A stretch of 12,603 nucleotides of DNA from DYRB01 sp041307765 (GTDB lineage: Bacteria; Pseudomonadota; Gammaproteobacteria; Chromatiales; Chromatiaceae), in contig JBFZCW010000255.1 of NCBI GenBank assembly GCA_041307765.1, positions 1-12,603 of the forward strand, in the 5' to 3' direction. The notes below the pieces were generated by a model. That model saw nothing but the letters and a program-made list of their open reading frames with translations. It did no database searches and was not told the origin of the DNA. Below are positions 1 through 7,738 of this stretch, one piece after another. Every line of letters starts with the position of its first letter. Positions within the stretch are counted from its first letter, which is position 1. Position numbers and translations under genes: made by a program.

Positions 1-41
1 TCGATCCCTCCGCGCTGGCGGCTGAAGCTGGAAGCCCGGGA

Positions 42-1451
42 TCAGTCTGCGAGCCGCTCCAGCTCCACGAGTCCGCCTTGGCTCTTCGCCTCGACCTTGG
101 CGTAGAGGTCGTAGAGCGCCGCCTGCAACGCCTCTTCGATGACCGGGTGGTAGAAGGGCATGCGCAGGAGCCGGCCAACTGTGAGTCCCTGCTCGACGCA
201 CCAGGCGAGCAGGTGGGCCAGGTTCTCCCCCTTGGGTCCGACCATCTCGGCCCCCAGGATGCGCCCGCTCTGCTTGTCGCCGTAGACCCGCAGCACCCCC
301 TTGTTCTTGCCCATGATCAACGCCCGGCCGACGGGGGCGAAATTGATCTGGCCCACCGCCGTGGTCGCGGGGTCCAGGTCGTTCCAGCGGGCCCCGACGA
401 CGCAGATGTTCGGGTCGCAGAAGTTGATGGACAGCGGGACCTTGCGGCGGAAGGCGGCAGTCTCGCCGTGGGCCGCGTTGTAGCCGGCGATTTTCCCCTC
501 GTCACCGGCCTCGTGCAGTATGGCTCGGTCGCCGTTCACATCCCCGGCGATAAACACCGGCAGATCGCCGACCTGCATGGTGTTGGGGTTATAGGTCGGG
601 ATGCCTCGCCGGTCCAGCGTAACCCCAAGTTTCTCCATCCCCAGGCCCTCTACGTTGGGCACCCGCCCGACGCTGCACAGGACCCGGTCCACCAGGATGC
701 TCTGGTCACCGGCGGTAACGCGCAGTTGGTCCCCCTCTTCGGCCAGCGACACCGGTTGTCCCAGATGGATGGGGAATTCCTTGCTCAGGAGGTCGACGGA
801 GCAGCGCTGGACCTCCGGGTCCTGGGCCCCGCCGATGTGCCCGAGCTGATCGAAGCCGGTCACGGTGACGCCGAGGCGGCTCATGCTCTGGCCAAGCTCC
901 AGCCCGATGGTCCCAAGCCCGACAACCGCCACGGATGCGGGAAGGTCGTTTAGCTCGAACAGGGTGTCGGTGGTGATGACCTTGTCGCCGAAGATCTGCC
1001 AAGCCATCGGGACCAGGGGTCGCGACCCGGTGGCGATGATGACCCGGGAGGCGCGGATGCGGTGGTCACCGGCCTGGATGAGGGTCGGCTCGATGAAGTG
1101 CGCATACTCCTGGATGAACTCCTCCCCCAGATTGTCCGTGCTGCTGCCCAGGACCCGGTCCACGAAGGTGTCGCGGAGGTCCTGTACATGATCCATGACC
1201 GATGCCAGGTCGACCGCCAGCTCCTGGTGGCCGTCGACCCCGTATCGCCCGAGGTTGGTGCGGCGGTGGTAGTCGTCGGCGACCTGGATCAGGGCCTTGG
1301 AAGGCATGCACCCGACCCGGGCACAGGTGGTCCCCGGCTCGCCGCCGTTGATGAGGGCGAAGGTCTTTCCCGCCCGGCGGACCTGGGCCATGGCATTGAG
1401 CCCCGCGGTGCCGGAGCCGATGATGGCGACGTCGACGGTTCTTTCTTGCAT
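42..1451 (-). CDS. Dihydrolipoyl dehydrogenase-like FAD/NAD disulfide oxidoreductase
   Basis: This is a 469-residue cytoplasmic flavoprotein of the pyridine nucleotide-disulfide oxidoreductase class I family (Lpd, glutathione and mercuric reductases). Visible motifs are the N-terminal FAD-binding GSGTAG (residues 12-17), the redox-active disulfide CARVGC (Cys43/Cys48), ATG at 140-142, the second Rossmann motif GLGTIG (about 178-183) for NAD(P)H, and the FAD motif AGD (302-304). At the C-terminus, HPVIEE supplies a His435-Glu440 catalytic pair with normal spacing. E. coli Lpd has HxH before this point; here the first His is replaced (FYHP). The reaction is presumably NAD-linked oxidation of a dithiol such as dihydrolipoamide, but no E1/E2 complex genes are nearby, so the partner is unknown. 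I chose the ATG at 1451 because a GGGAG Shine-Dalgarno lies 6 bases upstream. An ATG at 1469 is a weaker alternative, and the open frame further upstream is Pro/Arg-rich with no domain. A TACAAT -10-like box lies at 1514-1519 without a clear -35. Confidence 0.88.
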   Translation of the reverse strand: MQERTVDVAIIGSGTAGLNAMAQVRRAGKTFALINGGEPGTTCARVGCMPSKALIQVADDYHRRTNLGRYGVDGHQELAVDLASVMDHVQDLRDTFVDRVLGSSTDNLGEEFIQEYAHFIEPTLIQAGDHRIRASRVIIATGSRPLVPMAWQIFGDKVITTDTLFELNDLPASVAVVGLGTIGLELGQSMSRLGVTVTGFDQLGHIGGAQDPEVQRCSVDLLSKEFPIHLGQPVSLAEEGDQLRVTAGDQSILVDRVLCSVGRVPNVEGLGMEKLGVTLDRRGIPTYNPNTMQVGDLPVFIAGDVNGDRAILHEAGDEGKIAGYNAAHGETAAFRRKVPLSINFCDPNICVVGARWNDLDPATTAVGQINFAPVGRALIMGKNKGVLRVYGDKQSGRILGAEMVGPKGENLAHLLAWCVEQGLTVGRLLRMPFYHPVIEEALQAALYDLYAKVEAKSQGGLVELERLAD

Positions 1452-1638
1452 GGGAATCTCCCAACTCATTGAATCTGATGTCGTCCCCGGTGCAGGGGCG
1501 GGCGGATGTCGGCATTGTACGGCCAAACTGCCTACCGCGCGGCCTCGGACCGCCAGGCCCGGATGCGCTGGCCGTGCAGTTGGACAAGCCCCGGGGTCCT
1601 GGGGGCATCGCTCCGGTAGCGCAGGCCGCGGAGATGCC

Positions 1639-3801
1639 CTAGGGCTCGGGTCCCGGCTCAGACCCCTGACTGGGCCCGGACTGAGGTACGCCCTTGGCCG
1701 CCTCCCCAGCCCCCTTGAGCAGACCACCGACCCCCTTGAGCAGTTCGCCGGTCCCTTCGAGCACGGCCCCGCCGGCACCACGGACCGGACCGCGAGACCC
1801 GCCGATCAGCTCACCGGCACCCTGGACGCCTTCACCCGCGCCCCTCACCACGGCTCCGGGGGCCTCAAGGGCCGACCCGACCGCACCGCGGACGGCCTCC
1901 AAGGGGCGTGGTTCGTCGCCGAGGGATTGCTCGCCGGCGAGGATCTTTCCACAGCTGCTATCGGCTCCTGCCTGCCCGAAGGCGTCGATGAGCAGGAGCT
2001 GGGGTACGACGATGCGTGCGGCCAGGTCGGCCAGCCGGGTTACCAGACCACCCGGCTCGATGCGGTAGTCAGGAGCGGCCAGGGGTCCGGAGACCAGAAC
2101 CGGAGCCGCGACGCTCAGGATGGCAACGCCCTTGGGCCGGGGTACCAGACGCAGCTCGATGGACTCCTTGGCCAGGTCGAGCCTGCCCTCGCCGGCGACG
2201 ATGGAGTTCGGTGTGTCGATTACGCCTTTGATCTCGGTGCGGCCGGCCTTGAAGGTCAGGACGACCAGGCCGCACTCGATCCGGGCCGTACTGGACTTCG
2301 GAGTGAGGATCTGGCCCAGGATGACCCTGGCCCCTCCACCCAAACCGTCGAGGCGCTGCACCGGGGCCTCGACCCCCTCGACCAGCAGCAACACGTCTCC
2401 GCCCAGGGAGGCGGCCATCGCCGCGGCCGTTGGCCCGCTGGCCCTGAGCCTGGCCCGGGCGTCCAGGTCCCCCAGGACCTGCCCTTCGGCCGCGGTCCCC
2501 GCCAGCAGGGGCGCGATCATGAGCTTGTCGCCCCGGAGGTCCAGGTCCAGGCTCGGGCTTGCGCCTCGTGTATCCAGGCCCAGGTCCAGGGTCAGGTTGC
2601 GCCGCTCCTGGACCTTGCCAGTGGCGGCTAGCCTAAGGTGCCTGTCGGCCAGGGTTGCCCTGACATCGAGATCCGTAATGGCCAGGGGGTCGCTGGTCAG
2701 GTTTCTGACCTGGACTCGGGCGTCGAGGTCCAACGCCCCCATCCAGTCCAGCGCCAGGGGCGCCTCGCTAAAGACGCGGCCCTGGGCTGGGTCCGATTCC
2801 GGCCGCCATTCAGCAAGGAAGGGGCGCAAGTCCAACTCGGCGAGGGTCAGGTCGAGGTCCACCTTCGGGCGCCTGCCCGTGAGGTCCATGCTGACCTGCC
2901 CATCCGCCCGGGTCGGGCCGATACCCACGGCCAGGGGGGCCAGCGTGTAACGACCGCCGCCGCCGTCGAGAACGAACCGGGCGTCCACTGGGCCCAGGGT
3001 CGTCAGGTCCCGGCCCAGCCAGTGGGCCAAGCCCTTGAGGGTCTTCGCCTTGAGGGTCAGGGTTGCCCTGGTTGGGGTGCCGGTGCCGGGAGGGGCCAGG
3101 GCGCCGTCGGCGCTTAGGTCGAGGCCGAGGAACTGGCCACGGAGGTCCAGGGGTATCGGCGCGTCCCCGGCCAGGATGCGCTCTAACGGGGCTGTGTCCG
3201 CGGTGAGGCGCACCGGCTCGCCGTCGATGTCGCCGTCGAGGGCGAGCCTCAGGGTCTCCCCGGTGCGGCGGGCCTCCAGGGCGCGGACGCCCATACGCAG
3301 GACCTGCCCGCTGCCTTGATCCTTGTAGGTGACCCGGGAGCTGCGCACCCGGAGCCGCAGGCCATCCAGGACAGTCGCGGGGGCACCGGCGACGGCGGCG
3401 GACATGTCCCAGTTGAGGCGTCCGGCCCTGTCGCGGGTCAGGTCGAGCTGCGTCCCGCTCAGCTCCACGTCCCCGATCTCTAGGCGGCCGCGCAGCAGGG
3501 GCAGGGTCGCGGCTGTCAGGGTGGCGGCCTGGGCCCGCAGCAGGGGGGCGGCCCCCGTGCTCGGGCCGGTCAGGGTCAGGCCATCGGCCCTTAAGCCCAG
3601 CTCGGGTCCCAGGCGCAGGGCCAGGGCCCCGGCTACCTCCACTCGCAGCCCGGTGCGGGCATTCAGCGCATTGACGACGCGGCCCTTGTAAGGGGTCAGG
3701 TCCAGGTCCACGGAAATCCAGGTCAGGATAGCGACGGCGGCCGCGGCGCCCAGCAAGAGGACCGACAGTAGGGCTGCCGCAAGCGCAGTGACCCGGTTCA
3801 T
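1639..3801 (-). CDS. AsmA family envelope protein with Gly-rich C-terminal tail
   Basis: This 720-residue protein starts with an N-terminal membrane anchor (hydrophobic residues about 4-28, then the TWISVDLDLTPYKGRV junction typical of AsmA proteins). A long repetitive beta-rich region follows, of the kind that places AsmA/YhdP/TamB relatives in the periplasm, where the family is linked to outer-membrane and phospholipid homeostasis. Residues of about 470-600 resemble the conserved AsmA C-terminal domain, including the segments CGLVVLTFKAG, GEGRLDLAKESIELRL and VLVSGPLAAPDYRI. A conserved-looking Cys in SSCGKIL follows. The last 85 or so residues (about 634-705) are an unusual low-complexity tail of glycine-spaced heptads (GTGELLK, GVGGLLK, GAGEAAK), ending in a Pro/Gly/Glu-rich tip. 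The ATG has a good AGGGAGAG Shine-Dalgarno 6 bases upstream. It overlaps the stop of the small upstream ORF by 4 bases, so it is probably translated from the batD transcript. The exact AsmA subfamily (asmA itself or a paralogue) is not resolved. Confidence 0.87.
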   Translation of the reverse strand: MNRVTALAAALLSVLLLGAAAAVAILTWISVDLDLTPYKGRVVNALNARTGLRVEVAGALALRLGPELGLRADGLTLTGPSTGAAPLLRAQAATLTAATLPLLRGRLEIGDVELSGTQLDLTRDRAGRLNWDMSAAVAGAPATVLDGLRLRVRSSRVTYKDQGSGQVLRMGVRALEARRTGETLRLALDGDIDGEPVRLTADTAPLERILAGDAPIPLDLRGQFLGLDLSADGALAPPGTGTPTRATLTLKAKTLKGLAHWLGRDLTTLGPVDARFVLDGGGGRYTLAPLAVGIGPTRADGQVSMDLTGRRPKVDLDLTLAELDLRPFLAEWRPESDPAQGRVFSEAPLALDWMGALDLDARVQVRNLTSDPLAITDLDVRATLADRHLRLAATGKVQERRNLTLDLGLDTRGASPSLDLDLRGDKLMIAPLLAGTAAEGQVLGDLDARARLRASGPTAAAMAASLGGDVLLLVEGVEAPVQRLDGLGGGARVILGQILTPKSSTARIECGLVVLTFKAGRTEIKGVIDTPNSIVAGEGRLDLAKESIELRLVPRPKGVAILSVAAPVLVSGPLAAPDYRIEPGGLVTRLADLAARIVVPQLLLIDAFGQAGADSSCGKILAGEQSLGDEPRPLEAVRGAVGSALEAPGAVVRGAGEGVQGAGELIGGSRGPVRGAGGAVLEGTGELLKGVGGLLKGAGEAAKGVPQSGPSQGSEPGPEP
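1699..1765 (-). repeat. Imperfect 21-bp tandem repeat in asmA 3' end
   Basis: Within the asmA-family gene, the segment CCCCTTGAGCAG recurs at 21-bp spacing, with a third, diverged CCCTTCGAGCAC unit. On the coding strand it encodes successive glycine heptads (consensus G-x-G-E/G-L/A-L/A-K). The unit length equals exactly seven codons, so copy-number change would stay in frame. This fits growth by slippage or unequal exchange of a helical glycine-zipper-like tail. Confidence 0.6.
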
Positions 3802-3911
3802 GCGGGGCTCTCCCTGCGGGGCAGCCCGGGGAACGGCGCAGGGACCGACGCCTTCCGATCGCCGAAGAGATGGGTGTCAAAGAGCTTGGTCAGGGTCTTG
3901 ATCTCGCTCAT
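3798..3911 (-). CDS. Candidate small ORF, 37 aa, coupled to asmA
   Basis: An ATG opens 34 bases after the batD stop, and the frame runs 37 codons to a TGA that overlaps the asmA ATG as ATGA. The product begins MSEIKTLTKLFDTHLFGD and ends in a basic, Pro-rich PGLPRRESPA. I do not recognise a family. There is no signal peptide or membrane segment. The N-terminal half could form a short amphipathic helix. In favour of a real gene are the exact stop/start overlap, the way it fills the whole batD-asmA gap, and the ordinary codon use. Against it are the lack of a clear Shine-Dalgarno before its ATG and the short length. It may act mainly as a leader that couples asmA translation to the upstream message. 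An in-frame stop (that of batD) lies just upstream, so it is not the end of a longer gene. Confidence 0.4.
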   Translation of the reverse strand: MSEIKTLTKLFDTHLFGDRKASVPAPFPGLPRRESPA

Positions 3912-3945
3912 GTCGGCATTGGCGGATGGGCCCCGGGGCCGGCGC

Positions 3946-5769
3946 TCAGTCTTGCCGAGGCCTGGGGGTGCCGAGGCGGCGCTTCGGGGGCGGCGGCGGG
4001 GGCTCCAGTGCGGCCGCGGCGGCGATGGGCGGCAGGTCCTCCCAAAGGGGCTCTTTACTCCAGTCTAGCGGGTCGGGGCTGAAGAAGGTCTTGTCCAAAA
4101 GGATGATGCGGCCGCGGGCGGGCTCCGGGGAGCGCAGCGCCAGCTGGGTGAGGTTGCCCGGGGGGTTGTGGGGCCAGGCCAGGCGGGCCCAAGCGAGCAG
4201 GGCGTGGCGCGCGGCGTCTGCGTTCCTGGCGCGATAGCCTTCGTGGACGGCCACCATGGCCTCCGCCAGCGGGTCCGGTCGGGGCTCGGGCTCGGTGGTC
4301 CTGGCGGGCGCGGTGGCCGGGCCCGGCGGCGGGGCGGGGGCTCCATGGCGGCGCAGGGCGTGAAGGCCCATCCAGCCCAGTCCAAGCGCGATCAGGGCCC
4401 AGATCCAGGGGCTGCCGGTGCCTTGCGGCCCGGCTGCGGCCTGCCCCTCGTCAGCGGCATCCTGGTGTTGGGGTGCCGGCTGAGTGGGCTCGGCCGGAGA
4501 CGGGATGGCTGCGGTGGCGGCTACGACCTCCAGGTCCCTGGCCGGCAGGACCGCCGTCTCCCAGCCCCCAGTGGCGGTGTTCCACCAGTCGAGGCGTATC
4601 TCGGGGAGGCGATAGAGGCCGGGTTCGCTGCCGCTGATCAGAATGACCTCGCGCCGGGTGCCGACCAGGCCGTCCGGCAGGCGCTCGTCCCACAGGATAG
4701 GGCGGCCGCTGCGGGTGACGAGATGGAAAGGTGCCGGGGCCGTCAACTGGGGCAGGGCAGTCGCAGGCTGCCCTTCGACGCGCAGGGCGATGATCCGCTG
4801 CCAGGTCTCCCCCGCACGGACCCGGGCGAGCCCGGGGTGCTCCTCCGACAGCTTGACCGCGCGGGCCGGCAGCCAGGCCTTCCCCTTCGGGCCGATGGCG
4901 GCGGCCTCAACCTCCAGGGTCAGGTTGGGCGAGGTGGCGCGCTGCTGGGCCGGGGCCTGAACCCCGGGGCCTCCAACCCAGGCGTCGGCCACCAGGGGCT
5001 CGATGGTCAGGGTCCCGGTCTGGGTGGGGAAGAGGGCGTAGCGGCGCTCATAGACCTCATGGGGCTCGCCCTCCCGGCTTGCCTGGTACTCGTCCTCGCC
5101 CAGGGGGATCAGACTCGCCCCCGAAACCTTGGGATCGTAGAGCCGCGGGCGGGCGATGGTCCCGGCGACGCTCTGCGGGGCCAGCACCCGTGCCGTCAGG
5201 ATCGCCTGCTGCTGGACTCTCACCGGCTGGGGCGCGATCTCGGTCTCAAGCACCAGGTCCGGGGCGCTGCCGGCCGGCTTACCATGGGGGAGCGGCGTGT
5301 CGACCTGCAACGGGGCAAGTGCCGGCACCTGCGGAGGGACTGCGGCGGCGGCCGCTGAGGTATCCAACGGCAGGGCCGGGGTGGTCTCGTCGCCGTATTC
5401 GATCGGCGGGATCTCCGCGATGCCTTCGCGGCGGGGCCGCAGGGTCAGAATCAGGCTAAAGGTGTCGGTGCGCCGGCCGTTCACCATGAAGGATTGGTGC
5501 TGGTTGCGCGTGGTCAGGAGTTCGAAGTCCGGACGCAGGGCGGACAGGTCCGGCTCCGCGAGGGGGGCTCGGCCGGCCTCTAGCGTCAGTTCCAGGGTCC
5601 CGTCCGGAGCAGGCCCAGAGACGCGGGCCGTTAGGTTCCCGGCCCTGGTCGCCAGTGGCACGACGACCAGGGCAAGGGTCAGCACCAGGCGCCACAGGGG
5701 GTGGGTGCGGGCGGACGGGCGGGTGCGACGCAAGGGCGGTACCTCGGCGGTTGCGTGTCGGGCGGCCAT
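3946..5769 (-). CDS. batD: BatD family (oxygen tolerance) membrane protein
   Basis: This 607-residue protein has the BatD layout. A basic N-terminus with a hydrophobic signal segment (residues about 25-40, likely cleavage near ATRA-G) is followed by a large periplasmic beta-rich region. That region includes the family-typical early block with FELL, NQHQSFMVNG and FSLILTLRPRREGIAEIPPI. A single transmembrane segment lies at about 453-472 (WIWALIALGLGWMGL), and a cytoplasmic helical domain ends in a Pro-rich tail. BatD proteins are usually encoded with MoxR ATPase and BatA/BatB von Willebrand proteins and are linked to stress or aerotolerance; none of those partners is in the window. The start is uncertain: ATGs at 5796, 5778 and 5769 are all in frame without a strong ribosome site. 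I chose 5769 because it leaves the most normal signal-peptide length, and a TATAGA -10-like box (5779-5784, minus strand) overlaps the earlier ATG. It is divergent from recJ and heads the small ORF-asmA cluster. Confidence 0.85.
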   Translation of the reverse strand: MAARHATAEVPPLRRTRPSARTHPLWRLVLTLALVVVPLATRAGNLTARVSGPAPDGTLELTLEAGRAPLAEPDLSALRPDFELLTTRNQHQSFMVNGRRTDTFSLILTLRPRREGIAEIPPIEYGDETTPALPLDTSAAAAAVPPQVPALAPLQVDTPLPHGKPAGSAPDLVLETEIAPQPVRVQQQAILTARVLAPQSVAGTIARPRLYDPKVSGASLIPLGEDEYQASREGEPHEVYERRYALFPTQTGTLTIEPLVADAWVGGPGVQAPAQQRATSPNLTLEVEAAAIGPKGKAWLPARAVKLSEEHPGLARVRAGETWQRIIALRVEGQPATALPQLTAPAPFHLVTRSGRPILWDERLPDGLVGTRREVILISGSEPGLYRLPEIRLDWWNTATGGWETAVLPARDLEVVAATAAIPSPAEPTQPAPQHQDAADEGQAAAGPQGTGSPWIWALIALGLGWMGLHALRRHGAPAPPPGPATAPARTTEPEPRPDPLAEAMVAVHEGYRARNADAARHALLAWARLAWPHNPPGNLTQLALRSPEPARGRIILLDKTFFSPDPLDWSKEPLWEDLPPIAAAAALEPPPPPPKRRLGTPRPRQD

Positions 5770-5890
5770 GGGCCCCATTCTATACCGGCTGATCACCCGG
5801 GTCCGTGGCCGTGGTGGGCGACGGGGTACGCCCGGGCCTGGCCCAGGGCCGCATGACCGGGGTTCCCGACCGTGTTAGCCTTCCGACCCC
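5770..5890. promoter_or_regulatory. Divergent batD-recJ intergenic region
   Basis: This 121-bp gap separates the divergent batD and recJ starts, so both promoters are expected here. On the minus strand, TATAGA at 5779-5784 resembles a -10 box but has no good -35 partner 16-18 bp upstream and sits almost on top of the batD start. On the plus strand I find no convincing hexamer pair and no Shine-Dalgarno before the recJ ATG. No operator-like palindrome stands out. Confidence 0.4.
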
Positions 5891-7663
5891 ATGCAAGCGG
5901 CAACCATTCAGGCGGCCACCCAGGCCGGATCCAAGCGCCCCGACGTCCGGCTCTATCGCCGCCCTGAGGGAGGCGCCGGTGCGCCGCTTCCGGCCCACCC
6001 TGCAGACTTGCTCGGTCACCTCTACCGCGCCCGCGGGGCCACCGTCGGTTCTGCACTGGCCCTGACCGCCATGCACCCCGTGGCGACGCTCAAGGGGATC
6101 GACCTGGCCTCAGATCTACTGGCCCGACAGGTCCAGGCCGGGGGGCATATCCTGGTGGTCGGGGACTACGACGCCGACGGCGCGACGGGCAGCGCGCTCG
6201 CCGTGCGCGGGCTGCGGGCCCTCGGGGCGGCTCGGATCTCCTCCATCATCCCGAGCCGTTTTGCCTTTGGTTACGGCCTGAGCCCGGCGGTGGTGGAGGC
6301 GGCACTTCCCCTGGGCCCGGACCTGATCCTCACGGTGGACAACGGCATCGCCAGCGTCGCGGGGGTGGCCCGGGCGGCGCAGGCCGGGATCCCGGTCGTG
6401 GTCACCGATCACCACCTCGCCGGGGCCGAGCTGCCCCTCGCCGCGGCCATCATCAATCCCAACCAGCCCGGTTGCGCCTTTCCGAGCAAGCACCTGGCCG
6501 GGGTCGGGGTCATGTTCTATCTGCTCGCTGCCCTGCGGGCCCGGCTGCGGGGACTGGGCTGGTTTGCGGCTGGGCGCCGGGAGCCCAATCTGGCCGCCTT
6601 CCTCGACCTGGTCGCCCTGGGGACCGTGGCCGACGTGGTCAGCCTGGACGAGAACAACCGCATCCTGGTGGAGCAGGGGCTCCAACGCATCCGTGCCGGG
6701 CGCTGCTGCCCCGGGGTGCGGGCCCTGATTTCGGTGGCCGGACGGGACCCGGACCGCGCCACGGCCCGGGACCTGGGCTTCGCCGCCGGCCCAAGGCTCA
6801 ACGCCGCCGGGCGCCTCACGGAGATGTCGCTGGGGGTCGAGTGCCTGCTCACCGACAACCCGGACCTGGCAATGGACTTGGCGCGCCAGCTCGACGGGCT
6901 CAACCGCGAGCGCCGCGGTATCGAGGGCGGGATGCGCGAGGAGGCGGAGGCCATGGTCGAGGCCCTGCGCCTCGATCGGGCGGGACTCCCAGCAGGCCTT
7001 TGCCTGTTCGGCGAGGGCTGGCACCAGGGTGTGGCGGGGATCGTCGCCGCGCGCATCCGCGAGCGGTATCAGCGGCCGACCATTGCCTTCGGCGATGCAG
7101 GCGACGGGCGCCTGCGCGGCTCCGGCCGCTCAGTGGAGGCCGCCAACATTCGGGATCTGATCGACGCCGTGGACAAGGCCCACCCAGGGCTCATCGAGCG
7201 CTTCGGCGGTCATGCCATGGCCGTCGGGTTGACCCTGCCCGTCGCTCACCTAGACGACTTCGCGGCCGCCTTTGCGGCCGCGGCCCACGCCGAGCTGGGC
7301 GACCGGCCACCGGTGCGCGAGCTGATGTCCGACGGGGAGCTGGCGCCGGCCTGCCTCAATCTGGAGACGGCGGAGGCGCTGCGTACCGCCGGCCCCTGGG
7401 GCAAGGGCTTCCCCGAGCCCCTTTTCGATGGCGTCTTCGAGGTGCTCGACGGGCGGCTGGTGGGGGAGGGGCATCTGCGCCTGCGCGTGCGGCCCGCCCT
7501 GGCCGGGGTGGCGGAGAGCATCGAGGCCATCGGCTTCGGCCTGGGTGATGCCATGGGCGAGGCTCAGGGCCAGGTCCACCTTGCCTATCGCCTGGACGTG
7601 AACGACTACCGCGGGTCGCGTGCCCCGCAGTTGCTGCTGGAGTACGTCAAGGCCGCCTTGTAG
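5891..7663 (+). CDS. recJ: Single-stranded-DNA-specific 5'-3' exonuclease RecJ
   Basis: This 590-residue protein is close in length to E. coli RecJ (577). It is a DHH-superfamily nuclease that degrades single-stranded DNA 5' to 3' in RecF-pathway recombination, base-excision and mismatch repair. The metal-binding motifs are intact: motif I GDYDADGATG (Asp92, Asp94, Asp96), motif II VDNGIAS (Asp150), motif III TDHH (173-175), and motif IV ALGTVADVV (Asp248). The DHHA1 domain carries GSGRS (410-414) and the signature FGGHAMAVGL (438-447). A C-terminal OB-like segment follows, ending near YVKAAL. The chosen ATG at 5891 is the first in frame and gives a normal N-terminus (RPDVRLYRRP), though no Shine-Dalgarno is visible. 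Everything needed for activity is present. recJ is divergent from batD and is followed 75 bp later by darP on the same strand. Confidence 0.97.
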   Translation: MQAATIQAATQAGSKRPDVRLYRRPEGGAGAPLPAHPADLLGHLYRARGATVGSALALTAMHPVATLKGIDLASDLLARQVQAGGHILVVGDYDADGATGSALAVRGLRALGAARISSIIPSRFAFGYGLSPAVVEAALPLGPDLILTVDNGIASVAGVARAAQAGIPVVVTDHHLAGAELPLAAAIINPNQPGCAFPSKHLAGVGVMFYLLAALRARLRGLGWFAAGRREPNLAAFLDLVALGTVADVVSLDENNRILVEQGLQRIRAGRCCPGVRALISVAGRDPDRATARDLGFAAGPRLNAAGRLTEMSLGVECLLTDNPDLAMDLARQLDGLNRERRGIEGGMREEAEAMVEALRLDRAGLPAGLCLFGEGWHQGVAGIVAARIRERYQRPTIAFGDAGDGRLRGSGRSVEAANIRDLIDAVDKAHPGLIERFGGHAMAVGLTLPVAHLDDFAAAFAAAAHAELGDRPPVRELMSDGELAPACLNLETAEALRTAGPWGKGFPEPLFDGVFEVLDGRLVGEGHLRLRVRPALAGVAESIEAIGFGLGDAMGEAQGQVHLAYRLDVNDYRGSRAPQLLLEYVKAAL

Positions 7664-7688
7664 TGCCACATAGGGCACCCTGCCAGTC

Positions 7689-7730
7689 GGCAATGAACAG
7701 ATCAGATCAACAGGATTTCGCAGGATTGGA
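7689..7730 (+). repeat. Degenerate CAGGATT repeat upstream of darP
   Basis: The recJ-darP gap holds two CAGGATT copies 10 bp apart (7711-7717 and 7721-7727), preceded by AGATCAGATCAACAGG. A related block opening with the same GGCAATG heptamer sits across the darP stop (8337-8374). From general experience, short-period ACAGGATT-type repeats are scattered between genes of some GC-rich gammaproteobacteria. These copies look decayed, and their function is unknown. Confidence 0.4.
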
Positions 7731-7738
7731 CTGCAAAC

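Noticed and set aside
1452..1781. Upstream open extension of the Lpd-like gene, adding about 110 Pro/Arg-rich residues
   Set aside because: It overlaps the asmA end, has no domain features, and a good Shine-Dalgarno sits before the ATG at 1451. It is an effect of high GC keeping frames open.
1297..2631. Long plus-strand frame opposite lpd and asmA
   Set aside because: It encodes low-complexity Gly/Gln/Arg-rich sequence and is antisense to two well-supported genes in a GC-rich genome.
4168..5358. Long plus-strand frame opposite batD
   Set aside because: Composition is biased and no recognisable motif is present; it mirrors the batD codon pattern.
7658..7675. TGTAGTGCCA just after recJ shared with 12475-12484 near the IS start, as a second IS end
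   Set aside because: A single 10-base match within a 12.6-kb window is expected by chance, and the surrounding bases do not match well.
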